From contig NZ_BOMQ01000083.1 in assembly GCF_016862275.1 (NCBI RefSeq), positions 1 through 48,840 on the forward strand: a DNA stretch of 48,840 nt, given 5' to 3'. The position numbers were made by a program, and so were the translations under genes. Each line of letters starts with the position of its first letter. Position 1 is the stretch's first letter. The notes under the pieces were generated by a model. That model was not told the DNA's origin. It ran no database searches and saw only the letters and a list, made by a program, of their open reading frames with translations. Origin of the DNA: Actinoplanes nipponensis (GTDB lineage: Bacteria > Actinomycetota > Actinomycetes > Mycobacteriales > Micromonosporaceae). Positions 34,267 through 42,323 of the stretch are shown piece by piece.

Positions 34267-34752
34267 TCACTTGGCGAGGCTGGTGCGGGCCACCCACCAG
34301 ATCTGCACCGCGGTCCAGCCGAGCACCCCCGCGACGATCCCCCAGCCCAGCGCCAGCCGGCCCGGCCACTCCGAGGAGATCACGAAGGCCATGATCACGC
34401 CGAGCAGCGTGTACTTGACGATGTAGGTGCCCAGCCCCAGCGGCATCAGCAGGGCCGGGCGCACCGTGTCGGCCCAGGCGAACACCAGCGTCGACATGGT
34501 GAAGCTGACCGTCACGATGCCCACGCCGGCCGCGGCGCCCACCGCGGCGGGGACGCCACCGGCGAAGAAGCCGACCGACGCCGCGCAGATCATCAGCGCG
34601 ACCGAGAAGGCGGTCAGGAACGGCAGGTGCTCCACCCGCCAGCGCGGGTCCGCCGGCAGCGGCGGCAGGTCGGGCAGCGGTCGGTCGTCGTCCCAGTCGT
34701 CCCGGACCGGGCCCGGCCGGGCCGGCACCACGCGGTCGGCGGAGTCGTTCAC
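34267..34752 (-). CDS. AtpI-like membrane protein
   Basis: A 161-residue membrane protein with four hydrophobic segments. A Pro/Asp-rich N-terminus is followed by FLTAFSVALMICAASVGFFAGG, GVGIVTVSFTMSTLVFAW, PLGLGTYIVKYTLLGVIMAFVI and LALGWGIVAGVLGWTAVQIWW. This is the actinobacterial AtpI-equivalent found between glyA and the atp genes in Streptomyces. The GTG start at 34752 overlaps the glyA stop by 4 nt (GTGA), so it belongs to the glyA transcript. Role in c-ring assembly is inferred. Confidence 0.8.
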   Translation of the reverse strand: MNDSADRVVPARPGPVRDDWDDDRPLPDLPPLPADPRWRVEHLPFLTAFSVALMICAASVGFFAGGVPAAVGAAAGVGIVTVSFTMSTLVFAWADTVRPALLMPLGLGTYIVKYTLLGVIMAFVISSEWPGRLALGWGIVAGVLGWTAVQIWWVARTSLAK

Positions 34753-36038
34753 GCGGGCACTCCTTCCTGGGCGTACGCCGGGAAGGCGCGGACCAGCTCG
34801 GCCACCTCGTCGGCGACCGCGCGCAGCTGCGACGCACCGCCGACCGAGGCCGGATCGGCGCGCACGGCCGCGGCGATCAGCCCGGCGATCTGGCGCATCT
34901 CCCCCTCGCGCATCCCCTGCGTCGTCACGCTGGGCGTGCCGACGCGGATGCCCGAGGCCGTCATGGGCTTCTCCGGGTCGTACGGGATGGCGTTCTTGTT
35001 CAGGGTGATCCGCACCCGGTCGCAGCGCGCCTCGGCGTCGCGGCCGCTGACCCCCACGTCGCGCAGGTCGACCAGGGCCAGGTGGGTGTCCGTCCCGCCG
35101 GACACCGGGCGCATGCCCTCGGCGGCCAGCCCGGCGGCCAGCGCCTGGCTGTTGCGGACCACCTGGCTCGCGTAGGTCCGGAAGCCGGGCAGCGCCGCCT
35201 CCCGCAGGGCGACCGCCTTCGCGGCGACGACATGCATCAGCGGCCCGCCCTGGGTGAACGGGAAGACGGCCTTGTCGATGCGCGCGGCGAGCTCCTCACG
35301 ACACAGGATCATGCCGCCCCGCGGCCCGCGCAGCACCTTGTGGGTGGTGCAGGTGACCACATCGGCATGCGCTACGGGCGACGGCACGGCCCGGCCGGCG
35401 ACCAGCCCGATGAAGTGCGCCGCGTCCACCATGAGGTAGGCGCCCACCTCGTCGGCGATGTCGCGGAAGGCCTTGAAGTCGATCAACCGCGGGTACGCCG
35501 TCGCGCCGCACACGATCAGCTTGGGCCGGTGCGCCTGGGCCAGGTCGCGGACCTCGTCGTAGTCGATCAGCTCGGTGTCGCGGCGCACGGTGTAGCCCAC
35601 CGGGTGGAACCACTTGCCGGAGAAGTTGACCCGGCTGCCGTGGGTGAGGTGGCCGCCGTGCGGCAGGCCCATCGCCAGCACCGTGTCCCCCGGCTGGATC
35701 AGCGCCGCGTACGCCGCCATGTTCGCCGCCGAGCCGGAGTGCGGCTGGACGTTGACGTGCTCGGCGCCGAACAGCTCCCGGGCCCGGTCGACGGCCAGCT
35801 CCTCGGCCCGGTCCACCTCGGCGCAGCCGCCGTAGTAGCGCCGCCCGGGGTAGCCCTCCGCGTACTTGTTGGTCAGCGTCGAGCCGAGCGCCGCCAGCAC
35901 CGCCGGCGACGTGAAGTTCTCGCTCGCGATGAGCTGGAGGCCGCCGCGCTGGCGGGCGAGCTCGCCGAGGACCACCTCGGCGATCTCCGGATCCTCGTGC
36001 TCGAGCGCGTCGAAGTCCGGGCCCCAGAACGTCTGCAT
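34749..36038 (-). CDS. glyA: Serine hydroxymethyltransferase
   Basis: PLP enzyme that converts serine and tetrahydrofolate to glycine and 5,10-methylene-THF. The 429-residue protein shows the N-terminal QLIASENFTSPAVLAALGS, the substrate-site YYGGCAEVDRAE, DAAHFIGLVAG, and the PLP lysine Lys234 in TTHKVLRGPRGG. ATG at 36038 has an excellent GAGGGAG 6 nt upstream, so it is preferred over the ATG at 36080. The neighbourhood glyA-atpI-atp matches Streptomyces as I recall it. Confidence 0.97.
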   Translation of the reverse strand: MQTFWGPDFDALEHEDPEIAEVVLGELARQRGGLQLIASENFTSPAVLAALGSTLTNKYAEGYPGRRYYGGCAEVDRAEELAVDRARELFGAEHVNVQPHSGSAANMAAYAALIQPGDTVLAMGLPHGGHLTHGSRVNFSGKWFHPVGYTVRRDTELIDYDEVRDLAQAHRPKLIVCGATAYPRLIDFKAFRDIADEVGAYLMVDAAHFIGLVAGRAVPSPVAHADVVTCTTHKVLRGPRGGMILCREELAARIDKAVFPFTQGGPLMHVVAAKAVALREAALPGFRTYASQVVRNSQALAAGLAAEGMRPVSGGTDTHLALVDLRDVGVSGRDAEARCDRVRITLNKNAIPYDPEKPMTASGIRVGTPSVTTQGMREGEMRQIAGLIAAAVRADPASVGGASQLRAVADEVAELVRAFPAYAQEGVPA

Positions 36039-36118
36039 GGCGCGCTCCCTCAGGTCGGCGACGCTGCCGGAATCGAGCATATGGCTTGCCCGCCCCTGTC
36101 TGCGGGCACAGTGTTGGT

Positions 36119-37567
36119 ATGCGTTGTCTCGTCACGGGCGCCACCGGCTACATCGGCGGGCGCCTGGCCCCCCGCCTGCTCGAGGCCGGCCACGCCGTCC
36201 GCTGCCTCTCGCGCAGCGCGGGCCGGCTCCGGGATGTGCCCTGGGCCGGACAGGTCGAGGTGGTTGAGGGCGACTTGTCCGATCCGGCCACGCTGCCGGC
36301 CGCGTTCGCGGGCGTCGACGTCGCGTACTTCCTCGTGCACTCGCTCGGGCAGCACGACTTCGAGCGCATCGACCGGGAGGCGGCCCGCAACTTCGCCACC
36401 GCGGCCAGGGCCGCGGGGGTGACCCGGATCGTCTACCTCGGCGGTCCGGAGCCGCCCGCCGACGAGCACCCCTCGGCCCACCTGCGCTCCCGCGCCGAGG
36501 TGGCCCGGATCCTGCTGGACAGCGGGGTGCCCACGGCCGTGCTGCGGGCGCCGGTGATCATCGGCTCCGGCTCGGCGTCCTTCGAGATGCTGCGCTACCT
36601 GACCGAGCGGCTGCCGGTCATGGTCACGCCCCGCTGGGTGAAGAACCGCATCCAGCCGATCGCGGTCCGCGACGTGCTGCGCTACCTGATCGGCGCGGCC
36701 ACCCTGCCGGCCGAGGTCAACCGCGGTTTCGACATCGGCGGCACGGACGTGCTGACCTACCTGGAGATGATGCGCCGCTACGCCCGGGTGGCGGGCCTGC
36801 ACCGGCGCGTCATCCTGCCGCTGCGCCCGCTGAGCCCGTGGCTGTCCGCGCACTGGGTCGGCGCGGTCACGCCGGTGCCCAACGCCATCGCCCGCCCGCT
36901 GGTCGGCAGCCTCATCCACGAGGCCTTCGCGCACGAGCACGACATCGCGCGGTACATCCCCGACGGCGGCCTGCTGGGCTTCGACGAGGCGGTCGCCCTG
37001 GCCCTCGGCAAGGTGCGCGACGCCAACGTCGAGACCCGGTGGTCCAACGCGGTCGGCGGCGACGCGGCCGCCGAGCCGCTGCTCAGCGACCCGGACTGGT
37101 CCGGCGGCAACATCTACGTCGACGAGCGCACCCGCGAGGTCGCCGCGCCCCCGCGGGCGCTGTGGCGGGTGATCGAGGGCGTCGGCGGCGAGAACGGCTG
37201 GTACTCCTTCCCGCTCGCCTGGTCGGTGCGCGGCTGGCTGGACCGGCTCGTCGGCGGCGTCGGCCTGCGCCGCGGCCGGCGCGACCGCGACCACCTGCTG
37301 GTCGGCGAGGCGCTGGACTGGTGGCGGGTGGAGGAGATCGAGCCCGGCCGGCTGCTGCGGCTGCGCGCGGAGATGCGGGTGCCGGGCCGGGCCTGGCTGG
37401 AGATGTCGGCCGAACCGGGGCCGGACGGCACCAGCGTCTACCGGCAGCGGGCCATCTTCGTGCCGCGCGGGCTGGCCGGGCACGCGTACTGGGCCGGCGT
37501 GCTGCCGTTCCACGGTGTGATCTTCAGCGGCATGGCGCGCAACATCGCCAACCGGGCGACCCGTTAA
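36119..37567 (+). CDS. NAD(P)-binding SDR-type protein with C-terminal DUF2867 domain
   Basis: A 482-residue protein. Residues 1-290 form an atypical SDR or NmrA-like Rossmann domain with VTGATGYIGG (5-14), VEGDLSD, and YFLVHSLGQ. From about residue 330 comes a START/SRPBCC-like DUF2867 part (WRVIEGVGGENGWYSFPLAWSVRGWLDRLVGGVGLRRGRR). Proteins of this kind are widespread in actinobacteria; substrate unknown. ATG at 36119 is only 81 nt from the glyA start on the opposite strand. It converges on the next gene with a 4-nt overlap of stops (TTAA). Confidence 0.85.
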   Translation: MRCLVTGATGYIGGRLAPRLLEAGHAVRCLSRSAGRLRDVPWAGQVEVVEGDLSDPATLPAAFAGVDVAYFLVHSLGQHDFERIDREAARNFATAARAAGVTRIVYLGGPEPPADEHPSAHLRSRAEVARILLDSGVPTAVLRAPVIIGSGSASFEMLRYLTERLPVMVTPRWVKNRIQPIAVRDVLRYLIGAATLPAEVNRGFDIGGTDVLTYLEMMRRYARVAGLHRRVILPLRPLSPWLSAHWVGAVTPVPNAIARPLVGSLIHEAFAHEHDIARYIPDGGLLGFDEAVALALGKVRDANVETRWSNAVGGDAAAEPLLSDPDWSGGNIYVDERTREVAAPPRALWRVIEGVGGENGWYSFPLAWSVRGWLDRLVGGVGLRRGRRDRDHLLVGEALDWWRVEEIEPGRLLRLRAEMRVPGRAWLEMSAEPGPDGTSVYRQRAIFVPRGLAGHAYWAGVLPFHGVIFSGMARNIANRATR

Positions 37568-38514
37568 CGGGCGGCGCGGCCCAGCCGGTCGCGGACGGCC
37601 AGCCAGTCCTCGGTGTCCGGCGGCGCCTGCACGACGATGGTGCCGGCCCCGGCGTCGTCCAGCCGGTGCAGGGCCGCGTACAGGTCGGCGGCGTACTCCC
37701 GCGGGTCGGCGCTGAGCACCTCGGCCGCGTCGAAGTCGCCGGCCGCCTCGTAGCTCAGCACCGCCACCGGGGCGGCCAGGCCGGCCCGGTCCACCGCCGC
37801 GACGTCGTCGACGAGCAGCACCGTGGCCTTGGGCGCGTAGTGGCGGCGGCTCATCCCCGGCGACGGCCGGGCCGTGCCGTCGGCCACCGCGCCGGGCAGC
37901 GCGATCGCGCCGGTGACCTCGCGCAGCGCGCGCAGGGCCAGCGCGCCCGGGCGCAGCAGCGTCGGGGTGGGCGTGGTCAGGTCCAGCACCGTCGACTCGA
38001 TGCCCCACGAGGCCGGGCCGCCGTCCAGCACCAGCGGCACGTCCGGCAGGCTGCGCGCGACGTGGGCCGCGGTGGTCGGCGAGATGCCCTCCGAGCGGTT
38101 CGCGCTGGGCGCCGCCAGCGGCAACTCCGACGCCTCCAGCAGGCGCAGCGCGACCTCGTGGGCGGGCACCCGGACGGCGATCGTGGTGGCCGGCGCCCCC
38201 ACCTGCGGCAGGTGCCGCGCGCGGGCGACGACCAGCGTCAACGGGCCCGGCCAGAACTGCGCGGCCAGCTCGTTCGCGACGTCCGGCCACTCCTCGGCCA
38301 GCGCGCGCGCCGCCGCCACCCCGGGCACGTGCACGATCAGCGGGTTCCAGGACGGGCGATGCTTCAGGCGGTAGACCTCCGCCACCGCCGCCGCGGAGAA
38401 GGCGTGCGCGCCCAGGCCGTACACGGTCTCGGTGGGGAACGCGACCACCGCGTCGCGCCGCAGCAGCTCCACCGCCCGGCGCAGGCCGGCGGCGTCCGGT
38501 TCGACGATCGTCAC
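37564..38514 (-). CDS. L-threonylcarbamoyladenylate synthase, two-domain Sua5 type
   Basis: Makes threonylcarbamoyl-AMP for the t6A modification of ANN-decoding tRNAs. The 316-residue protein has the YrdC domain (AFPTETVYGLGAHAF, LKHRPSWNPLIVHV, APSANRSEGISPTTAAHV, ESTVLDL) and the C-terminal Sua5 extension (SPGMSRRHYAPKATVLLV). The GTG start at 38514 overlaps the stop of the phosphatase gene by 4 nt. A second, single-domain member lies at 39137. This two-domain copy is an extra compared with Mycobacterium tuberculosis, where I recall one at this site. Confidence 0.9.
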   Translation of the reverse strand: MTIVEPDAAGLRRAVELLRRDAVVAFPTETVYGLGAHAFSAAAVAEVYRLKHRPSWNPLIVHVPGVAAARALAEEWPDVANELAAQFWPGPLTLVVARARHLPQVGAPATTIAVRVPAHEVALRLLEASELPLAAPSANRSEGISPTTAAHVARSLPDVPLVLDGGPASWGIESTVLDLTTPTPTLLRPGALALRALREVTGAIALPGAVADGTARPSPGMSRRHYAPKATVLLVDDVAAVDRAGLAAPVAVLSYEAAGDFDAAEVLSADPREYAADLYAALHRLDDAGAGTIVVQAPPDTEDWLAVRDRLGRAAR

Positions 38515-39134
38515 GCGGGCCTCGGCGCTCCCGGCAGCAGCGCGTCCACGAGGGCGTACAGCGCCTCGTCGATGTCGTCGGCGATGCGCTGGAAGGTCTG
38601 GTCTCCGCGGCCCCACGGATCGTCGAGGTCGTCGCCGGGCTGCGGCTCGGTCTCGCCGCGCAGCCGGTCGAGGGCGGCCACCAGGGCAGCGGCCCGGGCG
38701 GCGAAGGTCTCCGGGTCGACGCCGGCCGGCGGCAACGCCTTGAGCTCCACGTCGCGCAGCAGCCGGCCCAGGTGCCCGAGGACGAACGTCCGCGCGGCCG
38801 CGCCGGGCACGAGGGCGTGCACGTAGTCGCTCTGGTCGGCGGTCGCGGTCAGGATCAGGTCGGCCTCGTCGAGCTGGGCGATGGTCAGCTTGCGGGCCGT
38901 GAAGCCGTCCGGGCTGCCGCCGCGCAGCGTGATCTGCCGGGCCGCGGGCGGATTCATCTCCTCGCCCTCGTGCCAGCCGCCGGTGCCCGCGCTCACACTG
39001 CGCAGCAGGTCACCGAGGTCGGCGTCGGGATCGGCCTTGGCGAGCCGCTGGGACGCGGCCAGCACCAGCAGCCGCTCGGCCATCGGCGAGCGGCAGATGT
39101 TGCCCATGCACACGTGCAGCACTGTGAACGGCAT
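38511..39134 (-). CDS. Low-molecular-weight protein tyrosine phosphatase
   Basis: A 207-residue phosphatase with the signature loop C-X5-R as Cys9 to Arg15 in VCMGNICRSP at the N-terminus. The general-acid Asp is probably in DDPWGRGDQTF (about 172-182). It is longer than the classical 150-residue form, with insertions around GDLLRSVSAGTGGWHEGEEMNPPA. Encoded between two TsaC/Sua5 paralogues with a 2-nt gap upstream and a 4-nt overlap downstream, so the three are one operon. Substrate unknown. Confidence 0.92.
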   Translation of the reverse strand: MPFTVLHVCMGNICRSPMAERLLVLAASQRLAKADPDADLGDLLRSVSAGTGGWHEGEEMNPPAARQITLRGGSPDGFTARKLTIAQLDEADLILTATADQSDYVHALVPGAAARTFVLGHLGRLLRDVELKALPPAGVDPETFAARAAALVAALDRLRGETEPQPGDDLDDPWGRGDQTFQRIADDIDEALYALVDALLPGAPRPA

Positions 39135-39136
39135 CG

Positions 39137-39781
39137 TCAGGACTCCACGGCCAGGATGTCCGGGACGACGTCGCGCAGCTTCTCGTACGGGATCGCGCCG
39201 TTGCGCAGCACCCGCGGCCCGTCGCCGGTGACGTCGACGATCGTGCTCGGCGCCGGGTCCAGGGCCGCGCCCGCCTCCAGATAGATCCGGACGGCGTACT
39301 CCAGCTGGTCGCGGGCCTCCTCGGCGGTGGCCGGCGCGGGCTGACCGATCTTGTTGGCCGTGGTGACCGCCATCGGGCCGACCTCGCGCAGCACCTCCAG
39401 GGCCACCGGGTGCAGCGGCATCCGGACCGCGACCACACCGCCGGTGTCGCCGAGATCCCACTGCAGGCTGGGCGAGTGCTCGACGATGATGGTCAGCGCG
39501 CCCGGCCAGAACGCGTCGGCCAGCTCGCGGGCCGCCTTCGGCAGCGAATAGACCAGGCCGTCCAGGGTGTGCCGGGAGCCGACCAGCACCGGCGGAGGCA
39601 CCCGCCGGTCGCTGCCGCGGGCGTTCTGCAGGGCATTGACGGCGTGCGCGGTGAACGCGTCCGCGCCGACGCCGTACACGGTGTCGGTGGGCAGCACGAC
39701 GAGCTCACCGCTCTTGACCGCCTCGACGGCGGCGGCGACACCGCGATCGCGCTCGGCCACGGCCCGACAGTCGTAGAGCAT
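39137..39781 (-). CDS. L-threonylcarbamoyladenylate synthase, TsaC/YrdC type
   Basis: Single YrdC-domain protein of 214 residues: VLPTDTVYGVGADAF, RVPPPVLVGSRHTLDGLV, FWPGALTIIVEHSP, VAVRMPLHP, TTANKIGQPAPATAEEA and STIVDVTG. It is the probable orthologue of the Sua5-like gene that follows prmC in Mycobacterium and Streptomyces. ATG at 39781 or GTG at 39784 both fit; the first is used. The prmC stop lies 37 nt upstream on the same strand. Confidence 0.92.
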   Translation of the reverse strand: MLYDCRAVAERDRGVAAAVEAVKSGELVVLPTDTVYGVGADAFTAHAVNALQNARGSDRRVPPPVLVGSRHTLDGLVYSLPKAARELADAFWPGALTIIVEHSPSLQWDLGDTGGVVAVRMPLHPVALEVLREVGPMAVTTANKIGQPAPATAEEARDQLEYAVRIYLEAGAALDPAPSTIVDVTGDGPRVLRNGAIPYEKLRDVVPDILAVES

Positions 39782-39818
39782 CACAACTTGCAGTGTGCCA
39801 TGGTGCGCCCGGAGTGCC

Positions 39819-40694
39819 CTACACGCGGCGGGCGGTCGCGTAGCGCGGGCGACCGGTCAGGTCCTCGTGGGCGACGACGTCGGTGAAGCGACCGTCCGCG
39901 CGCAGCAACTCCGGTACGGCCGCCGCGTGCCCGTCGTCGTGCTCGATGCCGGCGACGCCGCCCGGCCGCAGCAGCGCGGCGGCCAGGGCGATCACCGGCC
40001 GGATCACGGCCAGGCCGTCGGCGCCGCCGAAGACCGCCTCCGCCGGGTCGTGCTCGGCGACCTCCGGCGGCACGGCGGTGCCGTCGGGCACGTACGGCGG
40101 GTTGCAGAGCAGCACGTCCACCCGGCCGCGGCAGTCGGACAGCAGCTCCGGATCGGTGACGTCCCCCGCGACGACCCGCACCGCCGGGAACGCCTGCGCG
40201 TTGCGCCTCAGGTACGTCAGCGCCGCCGGCGAGCGCTCCACCGCGAACACCCGGCCCGGCGCGGCCTCGTCGGCGACGGACAGGGCGATGGCTCCCGTAC
40301 CGCTGCACAGGTCGACCACGGTGGCGCCCGGCGCCGTCCGCTCGATCCCCCAGCCGGCCAGCAGCTCGGTCTCCGGCCGCGGCACGAACACGCCGTCGCC
40401 CACCACCAGCTCGAGATGGCGGAAGGCGGCCGTGCCCAGCAGATGCTGCAACGGCACCCGCCGGGCCCGCTGCTCGACCAGCGCGCCCAAGCGCCGCGCC
40501 TCGTCGCCCCGCACGGTGTCGAGCAGCAGCAGCCGGCCCCGGCCCACCCCCAGCACGTGCGCGGCGAGCAGCTCGGCATCGACGCGCGGCGAGGAAACCC
40601 CCGCCTCGGCCAGCCGCGCGGTGGCCGTGGCCAGCACCGGCGCCAAGCGCGTCCGTTCCGTCCCCTCCGAGGGGTGTTCGTGCGTCGGCGTCAC
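39819..40694 (-). CDS. prmC: Release factor glutamine methyltransferase PrmC (HemK)
   Basis: Methylates the Gln of the GGQ motif in release factors, including the one encoded by prfA here. The 291-residue protein has an N-terminal helical domain, the SAM site DLCSGTGAIA (128-137) and the catalytic NPPY (198-201). VPRPETELL (104-112) is also diagnostic. GTG start at 40694. In related genomes prmC directly follows prfA; here two genes on the other strand separate them. Confidence 0.96.
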   Translation of the reverse strand: MTPTHEHPSEGTERTRLAPVLATATARLAEAGVSSPRVDAELLAAHVLGVGRGRLLLLDTVRGDEARRLGALVEQRARRVPLQHLLGTAAFRHLELVVGDGVFVPRPETELLAGWGIERTAPGATVVDLCSGTGAIALSVADEAAPGRVFAVERSPAALTYLRRNAQAFPAVRVVAGDVTDPELLSDCRGRVDVLLCNPPYVPDGTAVPPEVAEHDPAEAVFGGADGLAVIRPVIALAAALLRPGGVAGIEHDDGHAAAVPELLRADGRFTDVVAHEDLTGRPRYATARRV

Positions 40695-40792
40695 GGCATA
40701 ATCATGGAACGTCGTCTCTCGACGGTGACCGGCCGGGTCACTTGTCGATGAACGGCGCCGGCAGGAGGGGCCTGGATGGCCGTGGCGGCACC

Positions 40793-42298
40793 ATGACGTG
40801 GCTGGATCAGCTTCCCGATTCCGTCGACGAGCTGCGCAGCGCCGGCCAGCTCCAGCAGGTGGGCCGGTCGGCGGAGGCGCTGGCGATCCTCGACAAGGTG
40901 CTCGCCACCACGACCGACCCCATGACCCGGGCGTACGCGCTGGTCCAGCGGTTCGGCGCGCTGATCAACCTGGGCCGGGTGGCGGAGTTCGCCACCGCGA
41001 TGACGCTGGCCGCCAACGCCGTCCGGGAGACCTCCGACCCGTACCTGCGCGGGCAGATGCACGCGTTCGCGGCCCTCGGCGCCCACCTGCAGAGCGCCCT
41101 CGACCGCGGCGTCACCCACCTCGTGCAGGCGTCCCGGGCGCTGGCCGCGGTGCCCGACGGCGACAGCGAGACGGCGTGGGGCTGGCACGACCTCGCCATG
41201 GCGTACAGCTACCTCGGCTTCCACGGCCACGCGCTCACCGCCATCGAGCAGGCCCGGCAGGTCGGCGCCGCGGCCGGCATGCCCAGCGAGGTCTTCGCCG
41301 CGCCCGGCATCCGGCTGCGCAACGCGGTCTCGCTGGACCACCAGGGCGACACCGACGGCTGCCTGCGGGTGCTGCGCGACATCGACGCCGAGCTGACCCG
41401 CTACGTCGCCACCGGCGCCGACGTGCGGCTGCGCCCCAGCAGCCGGCCCGTCTACGGCTACGCGCTGGCCCGCCGGGCGGCGCTGGGCGAGCCCACCGGC
41501 ACCGACGTGGCGGCGCTGCTGACCAGCGGCGGCGACAGCGTCCGCTCCCGCGACCTGCGACACCTGGGCACCGTCTGCCTGGACATCGCGGCGGACAAGG
41601 CCGGCGAGGCGCTGCGCAAGCTCGACGCCGTACCGGTGTCCCAGGAGATCCTCGGCCCGGCCGAGCCGGCCCGGCTGCGCAGCATCTGCCACGCCTCGGC
41701 CGGCGACCACGCGGCCGCCCACGCGGCCGACCGGCACGCCTTCCGCCTGGCCGCGCAGCGCATCGACCGGCTGCGCGACGGCTACCTGGACGGCGTCGCG
41801 GCCCGCCTGGACGCCCAGGAGACCCACCGCGACGTGGACCGCTACGGCGACGAGACCCTCACCGACCCGCTCACCGGCCTGCCCAACCGCCGCCAGCTCG
41901 AACGCTACGTCGCGGCGATGCTGGCCCGCGGCGAGCGCGCGGCGATCGGCGTCTGCGACCTGATCGGCTTCACCGCGGTCAACGCCCGGCACGGCCGGCA
42001 CTGCGGCGACCTGGTGCTGCAGCGCATCGCCGGGGTGCTCAACCGGGTCATGCGCCGCGGCGACTTCGTGGCCCGCTTCGCCGGCGACGAATTCGTGGTG
42101 GTGCTGCCGGGGGCGGGGCCGACCCAGGCGGCGGAGGTCTCGCGGCGGATCAGCGCGGCCGCCGCCGGCGAGAACTGGCAGGTCCTGGTCCCGGGCACGC
42201 CGATCGGCCTGGCCGCGGGCTGGTCCGAAGTGGGCACGAACGGCCGGACGCTCAGCGCCGCCCTGGCCGCCGCGGCCTCGCACCGTACCCCCGCGTAA
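40793..42298 (+). CDS. GGDEF-domain protein (probable diguanylate cyclase) with N-terminal helical repeats
   Basis: A 501-residue protein. The first 340 residues are helical repeats of TPR type (QVGRSAEALAILDKVLATTTDP). The rest is a GGDEF domain with TDPLTGLPNRRQLE and the active-site loop RFAGDEFVVVL. The first Gly of GGDEF is Ala (AGDEF, 430-434), a variant that can still be active. An RXXD inhibitory site precedes it (RRGDFVARF). No membrane helix or phosphodiesterase domain is seen, so it is probably a soluble c-di-GMP synthase regulated by its N-terminal part. ATG at 40793 is favoured; an in-frame ATG at 40748 is possible. Inserted between prmC and prfA. Confidence 0.85.
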   Translation: MTWLDQLPDSVDELRSAGQLQQVGRSAEALAILDKVLATTTDPMTRAYALVQRFGALINLGRVAEFATAMTLAANAVRETSDPYLRGQMHAFAALGAHLQSALDRGVTHLVQASRALAAVPDGDSETAWGWHDLAMAYSYLGFHGHALTAIEQARQVGAAAGMPSEVFAAPGIRLRNAVSLDHQGDTDGCLRVLRDIDAELTRYVATGADVRLRPSSRPVYGYALARRAALGEPTGTDVAALLTSGGDSVRSRDLRHLGTVCLDIAADKAGEALRKLDAVPVSQEILGPAEPARLRSICHASAGDHAAAHAADRHAFRLAAQRIDRLRDGYLDGVAARLDAQETHRDVDRYGDETLTDPLTGLPNRRQLERYVAAMLARGERAAIGVCDLIGFTAVNARHGRHCGDLVLQRIAGVLNRVMRRGDFVARFAGDEFVVVLPGAGPTQAAEVSRRISAAAAGENWQVLVPGTPIGLAAGWSEVGTNGRTLSAALAAAASHRTPA

Positions 42299-42323
42299 CG
42301 CCCGCCGGCCTTAGTCTCGCCCT

